This document shows, one piece after another, positions 6,356-12,830 of a stretch of 64,000 nucleotides of DNA. The stretch is taken from positions 62,001-126,000 of the forward strand of contig UQWL01000004.1 in NCBI GenBank assembly GCA_900544715.1. The letters are read 5' to 3'. A program made the position numbers and the translations under genes. The notes under the pieces were generated by a model, which was given only the letters and a program-made list of their open reading frames with translations, made no database searches and had not been told where the DNA came from. Position 1 is the stretch's first letter. Each line of letters starts with the position of its first letter. This stretch comes from an uncultured Oscillospiraceae bacterium (GTDB lineage Bacteria; Bacillota; Clostridia; Oscillospirales; Acutalibacteraceae).

Positions 6356-7298
6356 ATACATCGAAAAGGCGCTGACCCTCAAAACCGCGCTGGCCTGCCA
6401 GAATTACTTGACGGATTACGAATGCGAGACCATCATGGCCCGCACGTCGGACGTGGCCTGCAAAACGGCAGATAAGATGGCGCAGGTTGAGGCAAAGAAA
6501 TCCATCATTGATCTGGTGCTGGAAATGCACTACAACGCTGGCGGCGGGGAGGGCTGCGAGGTCTACTACTGGCATACGCACGCGCCCTCGAAGTCACTAG
6601 CGCAAAAAGTGCTTGCTGAAATGGTGAAGCTCGGCCAGAAAAGCCGGGGGATCAAGGAGAGCAAGGCGGGCACAAACTACAACTTCGGCATGTGCCGCCA
6701 GGCGGCCACAACGGGTATCCCCTCTATCCTGGGCGAATATGCGTTTGTAGACAACGCAAAGGATCAGGCGAAGATCAACTCGGATGCGAAGCTCAGGGCA
6801 ATTGGCGAGGCGTATGCAAAGGCGGTAATTGCGTACCTCGGTTTGAAGAAAAAAACAGAGCCCACAAAGCCCTCCACGGACGGCGGCTCTGGTGTTATTG
6901 CCATAGGCAGCACGGTCAAAGTCTCTGGCGCAAAGTATGCCACCGGCCAGACGATCCCTGGCTGGGTCAAATCCACCACGCATAAGGTGTCGGAGATCAG
7001 CGGCGATCGGGCGCTGCTTGGCCGTGACGGCGGGATTTGCAGTTGGGTGTACTTGCGCGATCTGACACCGGCATCCGGTGACACAGCAAAACCCGTAGAG
7101 GCCGGCTGCCAGGTCACGATCAACAAGGGTGCAGTATACGGCGGCTTGACCTCCGCGCGGGGTAGCAAGGTGCCGTCATCCCAGTTAACCCCCAAAAAGC
7201 ATACGGTTGGCAAAATCCAAGTCAATAAAGGCGTCCGGGAGGCGCTGCTCAAGGAGATCACCTCCTGGGTGGCGGTGGCCTCTCTGACACGGGTGTAA
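6288..7298 (+). CDS. Endolysin, N-acetylmuramoyl-L-alanine amidase
   Basis: A 336-residue enzyme of the Amidase_3 family that cleaves the bond between muramic acid and the stem peptide. Zinc ligands are visible as H12 (AAGHGGSDPG), E26 and H81 (EMHYNAGG), and the catalytic glutamate as E150 (LGEYAFVDN). The catalytic domain spans about residues 3-187. A threonine/serine linker leads to an SH3-like wall-binding part (GSTVKVSGAKYATGQTIPGW and a KHTVGKIQVNKG repeat). The ribosome site is AAGGAG. It starts the lysis cassette with the downstream holin-type proteins. Confidence 0.92.
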   Translation: MSKPTIYIAAGHGGSDPGAVSGKYIEKALTLKTALACQNYLTDYECETIMARTSDVACKTADKMAQVEAKKSIIDLVLEMHYNAGGGEGCEVYYWHTHAPSKSLAQKVLAEMVKLGQKSRGIKESKAGTNYNFGMCRQAATTGIPSILGEYAFVDNAKDQAKINSDAKLRAIGEAYAKAVIAYLGLKKKTEPTKPSTDGGSGVIAIGSTVKVSGAKYATGQTIPGWVKSTTHKVSEISGDRALLGRDGGICSWVYLRDLTPASGDTAKPVEAGCQVTINKGAVYGGLTSARGSKVPSSQLTPKKHTVGKIQVNKGVREALLKEITSWVAVASLTRV

Positions 7299-7311
7299 GG
7301 GCGGTGGAGCG

Positions 7312-7530
7312 ATGGAACCAGAAGTTATGGTAGCGCTGCTTTCGGCGGCTGGCACCGTGCTCGGATCATTGATTGGCATCCTCGCGTCAAACCGCCTAAC
7401 GACTTACCGCCTGGAGCAGTTGGAGGCTAAGGTGAACAAGCACAATAACCTCATAGAGCGGATGACTGCTGTTGAGCAGAGCGTAAAATCGGCGCATCAC
7501 CGTATTGATGAATTGAGAGAGGAGGATTAA
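7312..7530 (+). CDS. XhlA/holin-like membrane coiled-coil protein
   Basis: A 72-residue protein with one N-terminal membrane helix (MVALLSAAGTVLGSLIGILA) and a C-terminal coiled coil (LEQLEAKVNKHNNLIERM...VKSAHHRIDELREED). This is the build of XhlA-type lysis accessory proteins next to phage endolysins. A GGTGGAGC element precedes the ATG. It is 13 bp after the endolysin gene. Confidence 0.75.
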   Translation: MEPEVMVALLSAAGTVLGSLIGILASNRLTTYRLEQLEAKVNKHNNLIERMTAVEQSVKSAHHRIDELREED

Positions 7531-7532
7531 AC

Positions 7533-7625
7533 ATGCGTATCTGGGTAAGCGCCGCGGTGATCATCAACGCAATCGCTCTGGGATTGCTGGCGTTGTCAAC
7601 GTACATACCGGGGCTGTGGGTATGA
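7533..7625 (+). CDS. Tiny membrane peptide of the lysis cassette
   Basis: A 30-residue peptide (MRIWVSAAVIINAIALGLLA...) that is essentially a single transmembrane helix, behind a strong GAGGAGG. It overlaps the next gene by an ATGA junction. A holin-accessory role is inferred from position. Confidence 0.6.
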   Translation: MRIWVSAAVIINAIALGLLALSTYIPGLWV

Positions 7626-7753
7626 GGTGCCGCGAACATGACTGGCATATCGTAGACGAGTATTGTTATCTAGACTATTTTGGATTTAAAGTGAGAGTAG
7701 TCGTATATGCTTGTTGGGAATGCCACAAAAACAGACGAGAGAAGTTTTGGTAG
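7622..7753 (+). CDS. Tiny Cys/His phage protein
   Basis: A 43-residue protein (MRCREHDWHIVDEYCYLDYF...) with a C-x2-H and a CWECH pair, a probable zinc knuckle. Its start overlaps the upstream stop as ATGA. Small zinc-binding proteins of this sort occur in phage lysis and late regions; function unknown. Confidence 0.5.
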   Translation: MRCREHDWHIVDEYCYLDYFGFKVRVVVYACWECHKNRREKFW

Positions 7754-7755
7754 AA

Positions 7756-7790
7756 AAAGCCCTCCGTCGAGCGGCGGAGGGAGAAATTTT
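7756..7790 (+). terminator. Hairpin before holin gene, possible weak terminator
   Basis: CCCTCCG (7760-7766) pairs with CGGAGGG (7775-7781), preceded by A5 and followed by AGAAATTTT. The T run is short, so it may only attenuate transcription into the holin gene. Confidence 0.35.
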
Positions 7791-7808
7791 AAAATTGGAG
7801 GAATACAT

Positions 7809-8102
7809 ATGCTGAAAAATATCAACTGGAAAGTCCGTTTGAAGAACCCTACCTTTTGGGCGCAAATCGTTATTGCTATCGTCAGCCCGATCCTAGTGGG
7901 CTTGGGTCTGCAGTGGCAGGACATGACGACCTGGGCGGCACTGTGGGATGCCCTGTGCAATGCGGTGAGCAATCCTGTGATTGTAGTGTCGGTCATTGGG
8001 TCTGTGTGGGCGTGTATTACGGATCCGACGACCAAAGGCACGGCGGACAGCGCGCTCGCAATGTCTTATGATAAGCCGAAAACGAAGGAAAAGGCTGAAT
8101 AG
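7809..8102 (+). CDS. Holin, phi LC3 family
   Basis: A 97-residue membrane protein starting MLKNINWKVRLKNPTFW at ATG 7809 with TTGGAGG upstream. The INWKVRLKNPTFW opening, two membrane helices and the TDPTTKGTADSALAMSYDKPK tail are the hallmarks of phi LC3-type holins, which form the lesion that releases or activates the endolysin. A longer frame from 7707 has no ribosome site. It is the last phage gene in the window. Confidence 0.92.
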   Translation: MLKNINWKVRLKNPTFWAQIVIAIVSPILVGLGLQWQDMTTWAALWDALCNAVSNPVIVVSVIGSVWACITDPTTKGTADSALAMSYDKPKTKEKAE

Positions 8103-8112
8103 GCAAAACGTT

Positions 8113-8212
8113 CCCCGGAATCCGTTATGGGTGAAGTGGTAAAGATGGTAGACGCTTTTGTGTAACTATTGACTATTTCATTCCTGTTGGATTCCGGGGA
8201 TTTATTTTTTTG
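8113..8212 (+). terminator. Phage late terminator with tRNA-like loop
   Basis: A perfect 11-bp inverted repeat, CCCCGGAATCC (8113-8123) and GGATTCCGGGG (8189-8199), encloses 65 bases and is followed by ATTTATTTTTTT. The loop carries GTGGTAAAGATGGTAGACGC (8135-8154), which resembles the D-arm of a leucine tRNA, but no anticodon or T-arm helices form, so it is not an intact tRNA. It closes the lysis cassette. Confidence 0.6.
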
Positions 8213-8218
8213 CAACGC

Positions 8219-8252
8219 AAAACCCCACCAAGGATTTCTCCCCGGTGGGGTT
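8219..8252 (-). terminator. Terminator of the secreted SH3-like protein gene
   Basis: AACCCCACC (8221-8229) pairs with GGTGGGGTT (8244-8252); read on the minus strand the stem is followed by TTTTGCG. It lies 70 bp past the stop of the convergent gene. Confidence 0.6.
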
Positions 8253-8320
8253 CGAAGTGCCGATCTTCAAAACCTATAATAGATTTCAGAGTTTTATTTT
8301 GTTTCCCAATATAAAGTAAG

Positions 8321-8860
8321 TTAACCGTGATAGTTTACAAATCCAACCTTTTTTGTATTACCAGCGGTATAAAGAACTACCGGATATCCATACAATCCTG
8401 CAATCTTGGTACAAGTCTCCCAAGGATCCAAGTATCCAATAGAATTTGTCCTGTCAGCGGCGTTGTCCACTGTACTATAAACATACTCTCTCGTAGAACC
8501 GTTTTTATATGTAGTTGGGTTCCAATATGGATTCGTAACGCCACCATTGTAGTTAACGAATCCAACCTTATAGTTACTAGCTTGGCTTCCATAATGCGGC
8601 TCAATGGGATACATTACGATATAGCAACCGTCGCAAATACCCACTTGATACGCTGTGTCATTGGCAAACAAGGAGCCTATATAATTACTACCTTGTGCTT
8701 TACAAGCGGACACGGTACTATAAACTCGGGTAGTTGAGGCTTTGTTCCGCCAAATCTGATATGTCGCGCTAGCTGATGCAGATGACAATAGTGCTTGACT
8801 CAGCACAAAAATAAGGCAAAAAATTGCAGCAATTTTTCGAAAGCGTTCGCGGTGTTTCAT
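8321..8860 (-). CDS. Secreted protein with two SH3-like repeats
   Basis: A 179-residue protein with a clear signal peptide (KHRERFRKIAAIFCLIFVLS, likely cut after ASASA near residue 32). The mature part is two diverged repeats, about residues 43-107 and 122-179, each starting VYSTV and ending KVGFVNY(N/H)G. The spacing of a hydrophobic GY/GD...G...VVLY...KVGFV pattern is like bacterial SH3 domains that bind wall or peptides. The ribosome site AAAGGAGGAG is excellent. GC is lower than in the flanking core genes, so it may be a lysogenic-conversion or accessory gene. No specific family recognised. Confidence 0.7.
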   Translation of the reverse strand: MKHRERFRKIAAIFCLIFVLSQALLSSASASATYQIWRNKASTTRVYSTVSACKAQGSNYIGSLFANDTAYQVGICDGCYIVMYPIEPHYGSQASNYKVGFVNYNGGVTNPYWNPTTYKNGSTREYVYSTVDNAADRTNSIGYLDPWETCTKIAGLYGYPVVLYTAGNTKKVGFVNYHG

Positions 8861-9081
8861 GTTTTTCTCCTCCTTTAATTTGCTTTCCAGATAGGGCGTG
8901 ATAAATCAAAGAGCTTTATCCCATTGAAATCGCCCCCTTAACGATACATAATTACCACTTTTGATACTTATACCTTATCATAAATGTTTATAAAAGTAAA
9001 TATATTAAATATAATTAATGTGTGGCAAGCGCATTCCGCAGAGGTGTGTGTTTCACTGTCCACAATGGCGATTTAGTTCCA

Positions 9082-9139
9082 TCATCTTTTTTCGTGTCAT
9101 CTTAAACACCAATATTTCATGGTTCGGGGTGGCGCCTCC
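9082..9139 (+). repeat. Terminator-linked repeat element, copy 1
   Basis: The stretch around CACCAATATTTCATGGTTCG aligns with 10504-10564 (CACCAATATTTTATGATTTT) over nearly 60 bases, and in both copies a strong terminator follows within a few bases. The matching is too long for chance but I do not know the element. Confidence 0.55.
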
Positions 9140-9140
9140 A

Positions 9141-9182
9141 AAAAGAACCTGATTTCAAACGAATCAGGTTCTTTTCTTTTTG
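9141..9182 (+). terminator. Strong intrinsic terminator
   Basis: AAAGAACCTGATT pairs perfectly with AATCAGGTTCTTT around a six-base loop and runs into TCTTTTT. There is no intact plus-strand gene upstream, suggesting that one was lost. Confidence 0.8.
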
Positions 9183-9192
9183 CCATTTGCTA

Positions 9193-9201
9193 TGGTATAA
9201 T
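9193..9201 (+). promoter_or_regulatory. Extended -10 promoter
   Basis: TGGTATAAT is a full extended -10 with no good -35. It starts a leader of about 175 nt with a perfect GCTTCAAAC/GTTTGAAGC hairpin and GC-rich loops (GGCGTAAAACGCC, GCCGTAAGGC) before the DUF3795 gene. Confidence 0.6.
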
Positions 9202-9381
9202 AGCTTCAAACATTTTGTTTGAAGCATTGGAAAAATGCCTGTCGGCGTAAAACGCCTCCTGCCGTAAGGCGGCAACGCAATTGTTTGCAGCAGTTAGCAT
9301 ATGCACACATGGTAGTATACTGTATGTGGATGATTTTGGAGAAGTCAAATATAATACAGGGCTAATAGTAGGAGGGGAATC

Positions 9382-9765
9382 ATGAACGAGCGATCAATAG
9401 CTTATTGCGGACTCATTTGCGATTTTTGTTATCCCAATGGCGGGTGCAGCTGTAAGTCCGATAATCATTGCGGGAAACGATTATCTTCGGATGGTTGTTA
9501 TCAATATAATTGCTGTACAGCAAAAGGATTAAAAGGATGCTGGGAGTGTCCTGATTCTCCCTGCGGAAAAGATACGCTCGCGGAGGATAAAATTAAAATG
9601 AGAGCGTTTGTAAGATGTATCAAAGAAGATGGTATCCATAATTTTGTTTCATATATCAAAAAAAACCACGAAAGAGGCGTTGTTTATCACAGAAAAAGTG
9701 TTTTCGGTGATTATGACTTGGCAACGGAAGCAGAAGTTTTGCAATTACTCAGAGGTGCAAAATGA
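9382..9765 (+). CDS. DUF3795-family cysteine-rich protein
   Basis: A 127-residue protein with a good GGAGGGG site. The opening YCGLICDFCYPNGGC, then CSCKSDNHCGK, GCYQYNCC and CWECPDSPC give the cysteine pattern of DUF3795 proteins, which probably bind a metal or cluster. The C-terminal part (FVRCIKEDGIHNFVSYIKK) is the helical half of the family. Function is not known. It is a single gene between its own promoter and a terminator. Confidence 0.85.
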   Translation: MNERSIAYCGLICDFCYPNGGCSCKSDNHCGKRLSSDGCYQYNCCTAKGLKGCWECPDSPCGKDTLAEDKIKMRAFVRCIKEDGIHNFVSYIKKNHERGVVYHRKSVFGDYDLATEAEVLQLLRGAK

Positions 9766-9873
9766 GCGGAACCCGGCAGCATCTATAGTGTTGCCCTATT
9801 TCAGTCATACCGTAATCACCAATGCGCTGCAATTCGATGTCGTCGTTGGTGATTCTGTTTTTCTCACATATTT

Positions 9874-10026
9874 TCAGCTCACAGCCTGCGCTGCATGAAA
9901 TCCTCTTTGATTCTTGCGGCGCAGGCTTTTCATTTTTTCAATCGCTTTACTCCACCTGTAGTTAATATGGTAAAGGTATTCCCCAATAGATATTATAATA
10001 CCGATTTCTTCCGGTGTCCTGTTCAT
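9874..10026 (-). CDS. Short ORF, probably the tail of a truncated gene
   Basis: A 50-residue frame (MNRTPEEIGIIISIGEYLYH...) that is open a further 30 codons upstream without a start codon (the upstream codons read QTRKLLSASAIRYG), so it looks like the 3' part of a larger gene whose 5' end is gone. Its end overlaps the hairpin that terminates the DUF3795 gene from the other strand. No family recognised. Confidence 0.35.
   Translation of the reverse strand: MNRTPEEIGIIISIGEYLYHINYRWSKAIEKMKSLRRKNQRGFHAAQAVS
9883..9938 (+). terminator. Terminator of the DUF3795 gene
   Basis: AGCCTGCGC (9883-9891) pairs with GCGCAGGCT (9919-9927) across a 27-base loop, followed by TTTCATTTTTT. Confidence 0.65.
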
Positions 10027-10195
10027 TATTCCATAACGGATTGCAGACGCGGAGAGTAATTTCCTAGTTTGATAAAAAACGATAAAAATATCAAAAATAA
10101 TTCAATTTACGGCTTCATTCCATTTGTCTTATGCCAAACAATTCCCAAAATACATATATACTTATAGTATCTATGACTAAAATGGGAGAATAGCA

Positions 10196-10456
10196 ATGAG
10201 AAAATGCAGTAAGCCGGATGGCAACAAGAATTGGGCGGGAAAGCGGATTGCCGAGCTGCGCAAAGAACGCGGCATGTCGCAAAACGATCTTGCAATTAAA
10301 CTTCAAAACTGCGGCGTTGATATTGATAAGAATGCTGTGCAATTGCTGGAGCATGGACACCGGTATGTACGGGATATGGAGTTGTATGTGATCGCAAAGG
10401 TATTCGGAGTTTCGATGAAGGATTTATTTGCGGACATTCGGCTCGATATTGAATAA
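10196..10456 (+). CDS. XRE-family transcriptional regulator
   Basis: An 86-residue HTH protein with a GGGAGAA ribosome site. Residues about 18-70 are the HTH_3 domain (IAELRKERGMSQNDLAIKLQ, then NAVQLLEHGHRYVRDMELYV and IAKVFGVSMKDLF). The WAGKRIAELRKERGMSQ opening is typical of stand-alone mobile-element regulators. The 250 bp upstream are AT-rich and hold no other gene on the same strand. The target is unknown. Confidence 0.85.
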   Translation: MRKCSKPDGNKNWAGKRIAELRKERGMSQNDLAIKLQNCGVDIDKNAVQLLEHGHRYVRDMELYVIAKVFGVSMKDLFADIRLDIE

Positions 10457-10503
10457 CCCTACCTTTTGTTCATCCAGGGTAGTCTCAATGGCGGATTCGC
10501 TTA

Positions 10504-10564
10504 ATCATCCCCTCCCTTGTCATGCCATACACCAATATTTTATGATTTTGGGTGATGTTTCCCA
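10504..10564 (+). repeat. Terminator-linked repeat element, copy 2
   Basis: Aligns with 9082-9139 and, as there, precedes a strong terminator. It lies 50 bp past the XRE gene. Confidence 0.55.
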
Positions 10565-10573
10565 AATGTTTGA

Positions 10574-10620
10574 CACCCGTTTTCGATCTCATCATCGAAG
10601 AACGGGTCTCATTCTTTTTT
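10574..10620 (+). terminator. Terminator of the XRE gene
   Basis: ACCCGTTTTCGAT pairs with ATCGAAGAACGGGT and is followed by CTCATTCTTTTTT. Confidence 0.75.
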
Positions 10621-10697
10621 ATCGTGGCAACCATGTAAACAGGAATGGAAAGCAAAACCCGTGCCTCGCAGCGGCGAGTGGACAATACCCCAAAAAA

Positions 10698-11215
10698 CGG
10701 ACAGTGAAAAAAGCACCTCCTGATGTAGAATAGAAACTACAGCAGGAGGTGTTGTCATGCTACGGCAATATGTAAAGGTGGAAATATTAAGTGAAGAAGT
10801 GTTCCGCCGGAAAGGAAACGGAGAAACGAATCGTGCGATCGCAGGAAGCTACGGGTTAAGCTTGGAATAAATCCGTAACCTGGTCAAACGGCAAAACTGA
10901 AAAGCCCGTCTGCTCGCCAATGGGTACATCCCTCGTCCTGAAGGTGATTCGGTGCCTCATGCGTAAGTTGGATTTGCTTTCACTGGTACGCCGGCGTCGT
11001 CCCTATGTGCATTACAAACAGGCCGTTCACAAATATTCCAATCTGCTGCAAAGGGATTTGGACGATCCCTCCATAGCGACCAGAGGTCTCAATACACATC
11101 CCAAGCTTACTTCGACCTGAGTCAAGAATATCACTTTCAGCCGTCCATGTCCAGCCCCGGTTGTCCCTATGACAATGCTAAAAGCCGAATGCCTTTCCCG
11201 TAACTGAAAAGGGAG
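10698..11215 (+). pseudogene. IS3-family transposase remnant
   Basis: An IS3-type left end is followed by a start of OrfA at 10757 (MLRQYVKVEILSEEVFRRKG) that meets stop codons at SLE*IRN and QN*KAR, each a C-to-T change, and then jumps into OrfB fragments (RSLHSDQRSQYTSQAYFDLS, QPSMSSPGCPYDNA). The catalytic domain is deleted. An inverted repeat, CACCTCCTG (10714-10722) and CAGGAGGTG (10743-10751), extended by TGTAG/CTACA, hides the OrfA ribosome site, the usual IS guard against read-through expression. No intact right end is seen. Confidence 0.8.
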
Positions 11216-11269
11216 CCTTGGCAAAGCAGCTTAGATTTGCTCGGGAGAAAAGACGCTAGGCGAAACAAG

Positions 11270-11305
11270 CTGGGCTTTCCGCTCCAAGTGAAGCGGAAAG
11301 CCCAG
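11270..11305 (-). terminator. Long hairpin downstream of the MFS gene
   Basis: CTGGGCTTTCCGCT and AGCGGAAAGCCCAG form a perfect 14-bp stem with an eight-base loop. On the minus strand it follows the MFS gene by 80 bp, and a weak CTTGTTTCG comes after. A terminator is likely. Confidence 0.55.
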
Positions 11306-11384
11306 TTGGCCTTATGTCTCTCTTTTGATTGCAGCAACCGGCGGTTTTGCCGACTGAGCCCTAATTTCAAGTATGCTACCTTTC

Positions 11385-12749
11385 TTAGGCATCCATATTT
11401 GCCGAGTCCAATTTCCGGCCTGCGGTTTCTTTCGTTGCCAGCGCCACAAAGCAAAGCGATACGGCCAGGCAGATTACGCCGCCACCAATACACAGCCCCT
11501 TCAGCGGAACAAAGGCAACCAGGGCGGCATATACCGCGGTAAAAAACAGGGTGCCAATCATGACGATTACGCCAAACACAGCCTGGATCGATGCGCGCAG
11601 AACAGTGGGCGCAACCTCCACGGTCATCAGCATAATGGTGTTGTTTGACGTCCAATAGCTACCGATTGCAGCGCCCAGCAGCAAGCCTACCAGCACGGGA
11701 TGCATTCCATGCTCAGCGCCGACGATGTAGCCCACAAGCGCGACCGCTGCCATCACGCCAAAGAGGATTGTGGCAAACTTCCTTCCCTTTTTGTCGCTGA
11801 TAAAGCCGCTGATGAACAACAGAACAGCCCATGAAATGGGGTAAAAGAACAGGGCCGTCGTAACGTCACTGGTGCTCATGCCAGCCGATACCATAATCGA
11901 TTCATAATAGCCGGTAAAGGGCATCATCGCACCCATGAACAATATGGTGGCAATTAACTGCATACGCAACTGGCGATTTTTGAACGCAACACGGAAGGCT
12001 TGACGCAGGTTGCCCGACTTTTTCTTGCTTTTTGCAGATGTCGGCGCGTTCTCGGAAAGTTCCCCTTCCAATTTTTCGATACGCCGTTCCATGAAAACAT
12101 TTGTTTCCCGTGAAGCAAACATGGCGACGATAGCCAACCCGATGCCCACAATGGCTGGCACCATATAAACCATGCGCCAATTACCGGAATCAGAATTCAT
12201 AAATAAACCGCGAACCACGGCAATCAAGACAATCCCCAGTGTGCCCAGGCTCTTTGTAACCGAATAAAAAATGCCGCGTTTATTATCCGGCGCAACCTCC
12301 ATGATGTACATCACTTGGAAGTCGGTAGCGGTAAAGAAACCAATGATGGCACGGCCTAAAAAGTACGCTACCGCCCCTCGTGCCATAGCGCAGACAAGCA
12401 TGCCTAAACCCATTCCAAAGGCACTGATGACGAAGAATATACGCCGTCCGTAGCGATCTGCCAGTGATTTATAGACGGTCGCGGCAAGCGCGGCGAACAG
12501 GCCCAGCAAAGAGACCAATGAAAACAGTGATAATCCCGCCGTATAATCCATATTCATATTTTGGACGAACAGCTCGTTGATGACCGAAGACTGAATCGCG
12601 CCGGAGGAACTGCTAGCGTACTCATCTAACAAATGAACTAAGGCCACCATTACAATCAACATCACGCCATACCCGCGATAGGGCTTCTTCGTCAGTTCCC
12701 GTTTCCATTTGGCTAGCTCTTTTTGCTTTTTTAAGGCTGAATCTTTCAT
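11385..12749 (-). CDS. MFS transporter, sugar/glycoside type
   Basis: A 454-residue inner-membrane carrier with about 12 hydrophobic segments. The MFS signature between helices 2 and 3 is present (YKSLADRYGRRIFF) with its second-half counterpart (FISDKKGRKFATI), and a charged central loop (RIEKLEGELSENAPTSAKSK) separates the halves. The ribosome site is AAGGAG. It is 80 bp downstream of the GH2 gene in the same direction, so it probably imports the glycoside that the hydrolase cleaves; the exact substrate is not visible. Confidence 0.85.
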   Translation of the reverse strand: MKDSALKKQKELAKWKRELTKKPYRGYGVMLIVMVALVHLLDEYASSSSGAIQSSVINELFVQNMNMDYTAGLSLFSLVSLLGLFAALAATVYKSLADRYGRRIFFVISAFGMGLGMLVCAMARGAVAYFLGRAIIGFFTATDFQVMYIMEVAPDNKRGIFYSVTKSLGTLGIVLIAVVRGLFMNSDSGNWRMVYMVPAIVGIGLAIVAMFASRETNVFMERRIEKLEGELSENAPTSAKSKKKSGNLRQAFRVAFKNRQLRMQLIATILFMGAMMPFTGYYESIMVSAGMSTSDVTTALFFYPISWAVLLFISGFISDKKGRKFATILFGVMAAVALVGYIVGAEHGMHPVLVGLLLGAAIGSYWTSNNTIMLMTVEVAPTVLRASIQAVFGVIVMIGTLFFTAVYAALVAFVPLKGLCIGGGVICLAVSLCFVALATKETAGRKLDSANMDA

Positions 12750-12830
12750 CGTTTTCGCTCCTTTTCCTTCGATTTATTTGATACAACATTAGAATGAAGG
12801 TTATTTGCAGAAGTAATTCTCAGCTGCAAA

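Larger units (their letters stand above)
8861..9192. other. Intergenic stretch with repeat element and terminator
   Basis: No gene is supported here. The left part is AT-rich and should hold the promoter of the divergent secreted protein. The right part holds copy 1 of a repeated element (9082-9139) and a strong hairpin terminator. Confidence 0.5.

Noticed and set aside
8113..8199. Intact tRNA gene at the phage end
   Set aside because: A seven-base acceptor and D-arm-like bases exist, but no anticodon or T-arm helix can be formed.
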